Source of the DNA: Planctomycetaceae bacterium
GTDB lineage: Bacteria > Planctomycetota > Planctomycetia > Pirellulales > UBA1268
DNA: 17,509 bases
Direction: 5' to 3'
Assembly (NCBI GenBank): GCA_003509235.1
Contig: DONH01000266.1
Span: 1-17,509 of the forward strand
The notes under the pieces were generated by a model that saw only the letters and a list, made by a program, of their open reading frames with translations, made no database searches and was not told where the DNA came from. Shown piece by piece: positions 1-7,860 of this stretch. Made by a program: the position numbers and the translations under genes. Within the stretch, counting starts at the first letter, position 1; every line of letters begins with the position of its first letter.

Positions 1-360
1 GACCGGCTTACAGACTGTGTACTCAACGTCCCGGTAGCATTGCTCCTTCTCATAGCGAATGCAGTTGATTTCCTTTTGCTCAACAACCTTTTCACACACG
101 GTTTTGTAACAGGTGTACTGTTTCTTTTCATAAACAACATCTTTGATGAGCCGAGGACCACAGCATGAGGGAGCTGCGCACGATGGCTCACAACATTCAC
201 TGTGGCTACAACTCTTACGAGCTTTCGAAAAACTTACGGAGGAAACTTTAGAGTCTCCGTGCTGGTAGTTAGCTAAACCACAGTAAGCAGCATCAACTTT
301 GCTTGCACTGAGGAACACTGTTGCCACCGACATCATGGCACAGATAAAAATCTTATTCAT
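1..360 (-). CDS. Secreted cysteine-rich YTV-type planctomycete protein (5' part, C-terminus outside window)
   Basis: This open frame begins at ATG 358-360 and runs off the left edge, giving 120 N-terminal residues. It starts with a signal peptide (MNKIFICAMMSVATVFLSAS) that probably ends near the Ala-Ala at residues 24-25. A Ser/Cys-rich stretch with many Cys pairs follows. From about residue 73 there are short repeating units built on Tyr-x-Cys or Tyr-Thr-Val and Val-Cys-(E/K)-x-Val, including 'QYTCYKTVCEKVV' and 'VEYTVCKPV'. This matches the planctomycete-specific YTV repeat family, whose biochemical role is unknown. The Cys content suggests a disulfide-rich extracytoplasmic or cell-surface protein. 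The only Shine-Dalgarno-like sequence is a weak AGAGAG (365-370) about 4 nt before the ATG. The gene is divergent from rex. The family assignment rests on repeat style and is fairly confident. The full repeat number cannot be seen. Confidence 0.75.
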   Translation of the reverse strand, partial: MNKIFICAMMSVATVFLSASKVDAAYCGLANYQHGDSKVSSVSFSKARKSCSHSECCEPSCAAPSCCGPRLIKDVVYEKKQYTCYKTVCEKVVEQKEINCIRYEKEQCYRDVEYTVCKPV

Positions 361-644
361 AACGCTCTCTCTTGCTCTTCGATCCCGATAGAAATCAATC
401 CTTCGATTCTTAAATATTCAGAAGACGCAGACTGGTCAGGCCAGTGAAACGTCAATGAGTACTCTTTAAAGATCGCCCATAAACTCTGCGCAGGATGATT
501 TCTTTTCGAAATCGGTGCATTTTTTCCATTGTCACTATGGCATTACAACCGTTACATCCGGATGTTGGAATCGAGGGATTTGCGATAGTTCATTCCCTCG
601 GGTTAAAGTCACTTAATATTCCACTAGGGTCTGGCAGATATTTC
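361..644. other. Intergenic region between the YTV gene and rex
   Basis: This is the divergent spacer of about 284 nt and must hold both promoters, but I could not identify a convincing -35/-10 pair on either strand. It contains a small inverted repeat, ACTGG-TCAGG-CCAGT at 431-445. At 529-548 there is an imperfect TTGTCA-N8-TTACAA element that loosely resembles a Rex operator. The frame upstream of rex is open from 495, but no coding function is supported for that stretch. Confidence 0.5.
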
Positions 645-1391
645 ATGGTGACTGAAGACACAAATGAACGCCCGAACGAGATGCCTTCGGACGCTACTGT
701 TCCAAAGGTTGTTGTCAGCAGAATCAGTCTCTATCTACGAGAACTACAACGGCTTCAATCTGCGGGCAAAGAAACCATCTCTTCTAGTCAACTCGGGACT
801 CTTCTTGGCTTCAGTGATGCTCAGGTAAGAAAAGACCTTGGATTTTTCGGGCAATTCGGCTACCCGGGAGTTGGTTATCGTTGTGACGAACTCATCAACG
901 CCATGCGTGACATCTTGGGCACAAACCAATCCTGGCCCGTTGTAATGATAGGAGCAGGCAATCTTGGCCTTGCACTTCTTGGATATAAAGGTTTTGGTCA
1001 ACAGAATTTCTCTATCGAAGCGGCTTTTGACGCCGATTCAAAAAAAATAGGAAAAGTCATTCAGGGGATACAGATTCAGCCCCTCGACGAATTATCAGAA
1101 ACCGTCAAAACAAAGGGAATTCGTCTTGGCATGGTTGTTGTCCCTGCGAATCGTGCACAAGAAGCAGCCAATGACCTTGTGAAGGCTGGCATCGAAGGTA
1201 TTGTCAACTTTGCTCCTGTGACACTTACCCTTCCTGCCAACGTACGAGAAGTAGCCGTAGATCTTGCAATAGAGCTCGAACAACTTTCTTTCGCTGTGAC
1301 GAGCATTCTGAACCGCCCAACAAATCAGCCCTCCGACTCCCATGACGTGTTAACAAACCCGCATGCCGTAGCGCCGCGCCATCGTGGCTAG
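645..1391 (+). CDS. rex: Redox-sensing transcriptional repressor Rex
   Basis: Rex is a dimeric repressor that reads the NADH/NAD+ ratio and releases DNA when NADH is bound. From the ATG at 645 the protein has 248 residues, close to the usual ~210-230. The N-terminal winged helix holds the family signature 'QVRKDLGFFGQFGYPGVGY' (about residues 60-78). The Rossmann domain has the dinucleotide loop GAGNLG (103-108), then 'VVVPANRAQEAANDL' and 'GIVNFAPV'. The C-terminal helix 'VDLAIELEQLSFAV' is the domain-swapped dimer helix. The frame stays open upstream to ATG 495, but those 50 residues do not resemble Rex and were left out. ATG 681 is another possible start. The gene is divergent from the YTV protein. 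No strong Shine-Dalgarno precedes it. The tail after about residue 225 is polar and unconserved. The function call is very secure and the start moderately so. Confidence 0.95.
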   Translation: MVTEDTNERPNEMPSDATVPKVVVSRISLYLRELQRLQSAGKETISSSQLGTLLGFSDAQVRKDLGFFGQFGYPGVGYRCDELINAMRDILGTNQSWPVVMIGAGNLGLALLGYKGFGQQNFSIEAAFDADSKKIGKVIQGIQIQPLDELSETVKTKGIRLGMVVVPANRAQEAANDLVKAGIEGIVNFAPVTLTLPANVREVAVDLAIELEQLSFAVTSILNRPTNQPSDSHDVLTNPHAVAPRHRG

Positions 1392-1535
1392 ATTTGATTC
1401 TTGCAGGGGACCAAACCATTGGAAAAACATCACTGCTTCTTCACTTTTAGGACAAATAAATACGCCGGTTTTTTAAGAATCTCCCTATGGGTTTAAAGCA
1501 TTTTATGAACCCTTCAAACTGACGCTGAATCGGGC

Positions 1536-1566
1536 TTCAACAGAATGGAGAGAAACACGCTATACT
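1536..1566 (+). promoter_or_regulatory. Probable sigma-70-type promoter of tRNA-Gln
   Basis: A good -10 hexamer, TATACT (1561-1566), lies 14 nt before the mature tRNA 5' end. A -35-like TTCAAC lies at 1536-1541 with a long 19-nt spacer. Initiation near 1573 would give a leader of about 7 nt, typical for a single tRNA unit. The -10 is convincing and the -35 is weak. Confidence 0.5.
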
Positions 1567-1579
1567 GAAGGGACTTCAC

Positions 1580-1650
1580 TACTCGGTGGTGTAATGGTAG
1601 CACAAGGGTTTTTGGTACCCTTAGTCTAGGTTCAAATCCTAGCCGGGTAG
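1580..1650 (+). tRNA. tRNA-Gln (anticodon TTG)
   Basis: A complete cloverleaf can be folded by eye. The acceptor stem is TACTCGG (1580-1586) with CCGGGTA (1643-1649), including one G-T pair, and the discriminator G is at 1650. The D stem is GTGT/GCAC. The anticodon stem is AGGGT/ACCCT with loop TTTTGGT, placing TTG at 1612-1614. The variable loop has 4 nt, and the T stem is CTAGG/CCTAG with loop TTCAAAT. The weak first pair (T1-A72) fits glutamine tRNA identity. CCA is not encoded and must be added after transcription. The gene has its own promoter and terminator. The stop codon of the opposing doxX frame lies within its T stem. Confidence 0.95.
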
Positions 1651-2220
1651 CTGTGTTGAATGATCGTCAGATTCGGGTGTCGTGCCCCGCAGATTGTGAT
1701 GTGATTTGGAAGAATCGGCATCTGAATGACGATTCTTTTTTTTGTCCGTCCCTTGGCTCCCATGCGTATTGTCACCACGCATGCTTTTTAACTTTTTTCT
1801 TTGATCAAGACTTCCTGGGCCCGCTCCGTTGGCAATGATAAATAGCATCGTGCCACTCAGTGCTAGGTTCTTGAGAAATTGAATCATTTCTGCCGGCTTT
1901 TGATCAGCCTCTGCATTCCAGAAGTCATGAAAATAGTACGTTGCTCCAGCAAGAAAGAGAAGGAGCATGCTCGCACCAAGACGAGCTTTAAACCCCGCAG
2001 CAACCGAAAGTCCTCCAAAAATCAAAAATACTATCGCACCACACAGTAAATACTTATGAGCAGGTATTCCCAGTATGTCATCCTGAGGCATACCTTGTGC
2101 CGCCATCAGGTCAGCAACACTACTGAAATTCAAAATTTTATTTCCCAATGCACTCAGCAGAAAGATAATGGAAATCATCAGCCTGCCAACACAGGCAAAA
2201 ACCCCTTGAATAATTCTCAC
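1639..2220 (-). CDS. DoxX-family integral membrane protein with charged C-terminal tail
   Basis: The 193-residue protein starts at GTG 2218-2220. A strong GGAGG (2227-2231) sits 6 nt upstream and fixes this start. Four hydrophobic segments are visible, at about residues 8-26, 56-78, 81-100 and 116-134. The N-terminal 'GRLMISIIFLLSALGN' and the overall layout match the DoxX/DoxD-like four-helix membrane family, whose members are linked to redox functions but are mostly uncharacterised. Beyond residue ~140 the sequence turns hydrophilic and rich in Lys, His, Ser and Asp. That tail is translated from DNA that also carries the tRNA-Gln terminator. The stop codon (1639-1641) lies within the tRNA T stem on the other strand. 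The gene follows the pseudouridine synthase gene by 56 nt and may be cotranscribed with it. The fold call is good; the tail may be unconserved. Confidence 0.75.
   Translation of the reverse strand: MRIIQGVFACVGRLMISIIFLLSALGNKILNFSSVADLMAAQGMPQDDILGIPAHKYLLCGAIVFLIFGGLSVAAGFKARLGASMLLLFLAGATYYFHDFWNAEADQKPAEMIQFLKNLALSGTMLFIIANGAGPGSLDQRKKLKSMRGDNTHGSQGTDKKKNRHSDADSSKSHHNLRGTTPESDDHSTQLPG
1710..1743 (+). terminator. Rho-independent terminator of the tRNA-Gln unit
   Basis: An 8-bp perfect stem, AAGAATCG (1710-1717) with CGATTCTT (1730-1737), has a 12-nt loop and is followed by further T residues to 1743, so eight T lie in a row from 1736. It is about 60 nt downstream of the mature tRNA end and points the right way for it. 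The same DNA is inside the minus-strand doxX frame, where no T tract follows the stem, so it should act only on plus-strand transcription. Confidence 0.8.
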
Positions 2221-2226
2221 GCTACG

Positions 2227-2231
2227 CCTCC
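2227..2231 (-). promoter_or_regulatory. Shine-Dalgarno site of the doxX-like gene
   Basis: GGAGG on the minus strand, 6 nt before a GTG codon. It is one of the clearest ribosome binding sites in a window where many genes lack one, and it decides in favour of the GTG start at 2220. Confidence 0.75.
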
Positions 2232-2276
2232 AAAAGCTTTGTTACTGGCCCCTACTATTCCCACCCTAGCCCAAAA

Positions 2277-3326
2277 TCAGCAAACCGGTGGTTCGTGGGG
2301 AAGCTGTATGATTTCTTGACCATGAATTTTTGCCAGTCTTTTCAAGACTTGGGTTAGATCTTTGGGAAGCCGGGAGTGAAAGAGCATCTCGTCACCGGTG
2401 ACTGGGTGTATGAATCCTAATTCAGCAGCATGTAAAGCCACTCGCGGTGCAAGCGATTGGTCTTTCAGTTCAGAGCCCAATGGGGCCGAATAGACCCGCT
2501 CACCACAAATGGGGTGCCCACTTTCAGCAAGATGGATTCGAATTTGATGCGTCCTTCCAGTCTCCAGGCGACACTCGACCAACGTATATGCATCACCAAA
2601 ATGTTCACTTGGCTGAACATGAGTTACCGCATGCTTTCCTTTTCCATTAACTGTTGAACCCCGGCGGCCATCACCCCGATCCCGTACAAGACTCGACATG
2701 ATAGTGCCTTTACCAACCCGACCAACGGCAACGGCGAGGTATTTACGCCGAGTCGAATGCTGTCGAAACTGCTCGGCCAAAATTCTTCCAGCTGGCACCG
2801 TTCGGGCAAACACAAGGAGCCCACTCGTTTCACGATCAATTCGATGGACTGCTCGAACTTGACCCGAGCGATGCAGTCTTTCTTTTTTTAAACGACTCTT
2901 CCATTTACCTTGTTGTGCTGCTTTTAAGAATCGTCCTATTACTGTTGGAAGAAGTTCATCAAGAGTTGGCTGCAACTGGCGGCGTCGGGGCGGCCATCCT
3001 GCCTCTTCATGATGCCGAGTGGTCGTAAGACCTGCGGGCTTATCGACAACGACAACGTGATCATCGAGGTGGACAATTTTCACATCTTGCGGCCCAGGCG
3101 GTGCGGCGGCAGGCACGTCAAGAAATTTCACGACCTCGCCTGTCTTCAGGCGCCTAGCAGCATCCACGCAGATATTGCCATGAATTGTTATGCGCCGATT
3201 CCGAATCCATCGTTCAGCAACTGCCCAACTCGTTCCACCTATTTGCTCTTTCAGGTAAGCCGCAAGTGTCCGCCCACTCTTATCATCGGTCACATGAAAA
3301 ACCTGACCAGTTCCGTGCTTTACCAT
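2277..3326 (-). CDS. RluA-family 23S rRNA pseudouridine synthase with S4 domain
   Basis: The 349-residue protein isomerises uridine to pseudouridine in structured RNA, most likely 23S rRNA. An N-terminal S4-type RNA-binding domain covers about residues 17-70 ('AERWIRNRRITIHGN'). The catalytic domain opens with 'VVVVDKPAGL' (91-100). It carries the RluA signature 'HRIDRETSGLLVFAR' with catalytic Asp164, then 'RKYLAVAVG' and 'ETGRTHQIRIHL' (255-266). Residues ~105-155 form a basic insert rich in Arg and Lys ('WPPRRRQLQP', 'KSRLKKERLHR') between the first strand and the catalytic motif. RluC/RluD-type activity is likely, but the target uridine cannot be named. The ATG at 3326 has no Shine-Dalgarno. 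The gene is divergent from purA and is followed closely by doxX. Confidence 0.88.
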   Translation of the reverse strand: MVKHGTGQVFHVTDDKSGRTLAAYLKEQIGGTSWAVAERWIRNRRITIHGNICVDAARRLKTGEVVKFLDVPAAAPPGPQDVKIVHLDDHVVVVDKPAGLTTTRHHEEAGWPPRRRQLQPTLDELLPTVIGRFLKAAQQGKWKSRLKKERLHRSGQVRAVHRIDRETSGLLVFARTVPAGRILAEQFRQHSTRRKYLAVAVGRVGKGTIMSSLVRDRGDGRRGSTVNGKGKHAVTHVQPSEHFGDAYTLVECRLETGRTHQIRIHLAESGHPICGERVYSAPLGSELKDQSLAPRVALHAAELGFIHPVTGDEMLFHSRLPKDLTQVLKRLAKIHGQEIIQLPHEPPVC

Positions 3327-3345
3327 GGATAATCAAAAACTAACG

Positions 3346-3373
3346 AATATGTTCTTGTTCGAGAGCCCTTGAA
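3346..3373 (-). promoter_or_regulatory. Possible promoter of the pseudouridine synthase-doxX pair
   Basis: Read on the minus strand, TTCAAG (3373-3368) and CATATT (3351-3346) are separated by 16 nt and lie about 20-47 nt before the ATG. The hexamers are only moderate matches, so this is a weak call supported mainly by position. Confidence 0.3.
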
Positions 3374-3400
3374 TGACTTTCTGTAAGAACAGGAAATAAT

Positions 3401-3430
3401 TTGACCTTCACTTAATCCAAATCTTATATT
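3401..3430 (+). promoter_or_regulatory. Probable sigma-70-type promoter of purA-uppS-cdsA
   Basis: TTGACC (3401-3406) and TATATT (3425-3430) are separated by 18 nt. Both hexamers are good matches to the vegetative sigma consensus. Initiation near 3437 would give purA an untranslated leader of about 170 nt, which holds several potential hairpins. Confidence 0.6.
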
Positions 3431-3448
3431 CTGTAGCTGCTTGCTCTA

Positions 3449-3571
3449 AGGGGCTACCCCTCGAATGATGGCAAAACCATAAGACTAAAGCGGTCTAATC
3501 GCCAACCGCTTGACCACAAAAAACCTAGTTTTAGACTCATTTTCTTGTGAATGTGGCGTTCCGTTCGCCGC
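3449..3571 (+). promoter_or_regulatory. Hairpin-rich purA leader (candidate cis-regulatory RNA)
   Basis: Four potential stem-loops follow one another in the purA leader. They are AGGGG/CCCCT with loop CTA (3449-3461), ATGG/CCAT (3468-3480), AAGCGGT/ACCGCTT with a 10-nt loop (3488-3511), and GTGGCG/CGCCGC with a 7-nt loop and one G-T pair (3553-3571). The last one ends 20 nt before the Shine-Dalgarno. A longer-range GTAGC (3433-3437)/GCTAC (3453-3457) pairing could compete with the first hairpin. I do not recognise a known riboswitch class here. Function is inferred only from structure density and position. Confidence 0.35.
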
Positions 3572-3591
3572 TTAAAAGAAATTCTCGAAGT

Positions 3592-5733
<2,142 letters not shown>

Positions 5734-5737
<4 letters not shown>

Positions 5738-6687
5738 AGAGAAATTCAACTTCCTTCGCAACGCTTGGTTCACGCTTTATCGTCTCGGGAACTCTGATCA
5801 CGTGCTTCACTGCACTCGCCTGGGCCGACTCTACTGGATTCCTTGGCGGTTTACCCGGCTGGTGGCTCCTTCCAATTTTAATTCTCCTTGCAATTGGGGG
5901 CGTGAACGAGTTCATTGCTCTTTACATGAAACGGGGAATCAGACTGAGAGGTGGGATTCTTTGTGTCGGAGTCATTGCAATATTTCTAGCTGTTGCCGTG
6001 GGCACTCAAGCAATGGTTTCAGATACCGGAGATGCTGCACCCGTAGCTGCTCTCAGTTGGGCCGCACTTGCAACAGCAATCGCGGTTGGATCACTTTTTG
6101 TTCAAGAAGTTTTGCTTGCTCGTAAGGATGATCAAGATCTTGATCGATTAGCAGCAAGCATTTTTGTGCTGACGTATCTAGGTCTCCCGATGGCATTCAT
6201 GGTTGGATTAAGGCTTGTCACCATTGACAACTTGGGTCCTGAGCAAACAGGCCCTCAATATCTTGGGATCATTCCACTACTCAGCCTTATTACTGTCGTC
6301 AAAGCTGGAGATATTTTTGCATATCTCGTTGGCTCTGCTTTCGGCCGGATTCCACTGATGCCAAAAATTAGTCCAGGGAAAACGTGGGAGGGTGCAGTTG
6401 CGTCACTCACCGGCTCGCTTTTCACTGCGTGGTTGATAATTCAGTCTTCACTTATTTTCAAAACTGGATTGCTAGTGCAACCCTTTGGTGGATGGATTAC
6501 CTTCGGATTATGTGTTGGATTGTCTGGCATGGCAGGCGACCTTGCAGAATCACTGATCAAGCGAGAACTCAAAGCAAAAGATTCAGGAAAGTCTTTAGGT
6601 GGCCTGGGAGGAGCACTCGACCTCATTGACTCGCTCCTATTCGCTGCACCAGTTGCATGGTTTCTGTGGGTGAATGCATCTGTCTAA
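5734..6687 (+). CDS. cdsA: Phosphatidate cytidylyltransferase (CDP-diacylglycerol synthase)
   Basis: CdsA converts phosphatidate and CTP to CDP-diacylglycerol, the precursor of all bacterial phospholipids, in the inner membrane. The ATG at 5734 overlaps the uppS stop (ATGA) and gives 317 residues. Hydrophobic segments fill most of the protein, starting about residues 10-30 and 40-58. The C-terminal family region is recognisable as 'GDIFAYLVGSAFGR', 'ISPGKTWEGAVASL', then 'GDLAESLIKRELKAKDSGK' and 'GGLGGALDLIDSLLFAAPVAW'. In E. coli-type enzymes this last block reads P-G-H-G-G followed by D-R-x-D. Here the His and Arg are Leu, while Lys-Asp and the two outer Asp remain. The uppS-cdsA pair is a common bacterial arrangement and suggests a shared lipid/envelope operon. 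The gene is followed by a 194-nt spacer before phoH. Confidence 0.9.
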
Positions 6688-6739
6688 GAGCACTCATTCA
6701 TAGCTAAATGTGAGGTTTTCTAACAAATTCAGCCATGAA

Positions 6740-6752
6740 AACAGGTCCTGTT
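6740..6752. promoter_or_regulatory. Operator-like palindrome upstream of phoH
   Basis: AACAGG-T-CCTGTT is a perfect 6-bp inverted repeat around one central base, in the cdsA-phoH spacer. Its compact symmetry resembles a binding site for a dimeric repressor, but no regulator can be named. Confidence 0.25.
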
Positions 6753-6850
6753 GGGAACGCCTCTCCTGCCGGAGTAAGATATATTCAGATCCTGACATAA
6801 ATCAGTTTCCTGCCAGTCTGCCACGTGGTGGACGCACCTGTTCCTCGAGG

Positions 6851-6875
6851 CCATCAACCTCCACTCGGTTGATGG
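6851..6875 (+). promoter_or_regulatory. Perfect 9-bp stem-loop just before phoH
   Basis: CCATCAACC (6851-6859) pairs fully with GGTTGATGG (6867-6875) around a 7-nt loop, TCCACTC. The stem ends 6 nt before ATG 6882, where a ribosome would land. There is no T tract, so it is unlikely to be a terminator. It could control phoH translation, block read-through ribosomes or bind a protein. Confidence 0.5.
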
Positions 6876-6881
6876 ACTTTG

Positions 6882-7811
6882 ATGTCTCGCTCAACGATCG
6901 CAGTAGTCGACTCAAAGCGGCTTTTAGAACTTTTCGGACCTCGTGATCAGCACCTCCGAAAAATACGCACCGCTCTCGATGTTGGAATTTCAGCTCGAGA
7001 TGGAGAGATACACATTGAGGGTGAAGATGCTGCTGTTCATAGGGCCACAGAAATTTTTGAGTCGCTAGATCAGTCACTCCAGGATCATGGCACTATCACG
7101 GGACAACTTGTCGACCGTTTACTCAACGGAAGTAGCATCTCTGAACAGCTCATACATCAGGAATCGATTGAAGTGCATCGACCTGGAGGGCACATTGTTC
7201 CTCGATCATCAGGTCAGGCTGATTATGTACGTGCAATCAAACAGTCTGACATCGTGTTTTGTGAGGGGCCGGCAGGTTGCGGAAAAACCTTTCTTGCTGT
7301 CGCCATGGCCGTCTCTGCTCTACGCCAAGAACAGGCCACAAAAATTGTACTTGTGCGTCCAGCTGTTGAGGCTGGAGAAAGCCTTGGCTTTCTACCGGGC
7401 GACCTTCAGGCAAAAATAAACCCTTACCTGCGACCACTCCTTGATGCACTTCGTGAGATGATGGACTTTGACTTACTGAAAAAGCTGACTGAGCAGGATG
7501 TCATCGAGATGATTCCTCTTGCCTATATGCGAGGTAGAACACTCAACGATGCCTTTATAATTCTGGACGAAGCGCAAAACACAACTGCAGCCCAGATGAA
7601 AATGTTTTTGACCCGCTTGGGAGTCGGCTCGAAAATGGTGATTTCGGGAGATACCACGCAAATCGACCTCCCTCCAAACCGAAAAAGTGGTCTTATTGAT
7701 GCAATGGAACGGCTTGGCAAGGTTGCAGGCTGCAGCAAAATTAGCCTTGGAGGCAGTGATATCGTCCGGCATCCACTTGTTCAGCGCATTGTCGATGCTT
7801 ACGAGGAATAA
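6882..7811 (+). CDS. PhoH-like (PhoH/YbeZ family) P-loop ATPase
   Basis: PhoH/YbeZ proteins are P-loop ATPases with a helicase-like fold, tied to RNA metabolism and often encoded next to the rRNA endonuclease YbeY. From ATG 6882 the protein has 309 residues, the usual length. An N-terminal KH-like segment ('LDVGISARDGEIHIEG') is followed by 'RSSGQADYVRAI'. The P-loop is GPAGCGKT (129-136), and 'VRPAVEAGESLGFLPGDLQAKINPYLRPL' runs on in the usual way. The Walker B block is 'FIILDEAQN' (225-233), and 'SGDTTQIDLP' acts as sensor. A TTG codon directly precedes the ATG in frame and is a less likely start. No Shine-Dalgarno is visible; a perfect hairpin lies just upstream. The gene leads the phoH-pgpH-ybeY-corC-recO row. 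Confidence 0.93.
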   Translation: MSRSTIAVVDSKRLLELFGPRDQHLRKIRTALDVGISARDGEIHIEGEDAAVHRATEIFESLDQSLQDHGTITGQLVDRLLNGSSISEQLIHQESIEVHRPGGHIVPRSSGQADYVRAIKQSDIVFCEGPAGCGKTFLAVAMAVSALRQEQATKIVLVRPAVEAGESLGFLPGDLQAKINPYLRPLLDALREMMDFDLLKKLTEQDVIEMIPLAYMRGRTLNDAFIILDEAQNTTAAQMKMFLTRLGVGSKMVISGDTTQIDLPPNRKSGLIDAMERLGKVAGCSKISLGGSDIVRHPLVQRIVDAYEE

Positions 7812-7860
7812 TTACATACTTCAATTCTCTTTCCAAAAACGAGATTAAAAGCACTTCACG

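Noticed and set aside
495..644. In-frame extension of Rex to ATG 495 (50 extra residues)
   Set aside because: The extra residues do not resemble any Rex N-terminus, and the family's first helix follows soon after ATG 645 and ATG 681.
1460..1480. T-run after CCGG as a rex terminator
   Set aside because: No stem of useful length precedes the T-run, so an intrinsic terminator is not supported.
6688..6720. Possible terminator after cdsA (CTCA...TGAG then GTTTTCT)
   Set aside because: The pairing is only 4 bp with bulges and the T tract is broken; not convincing.
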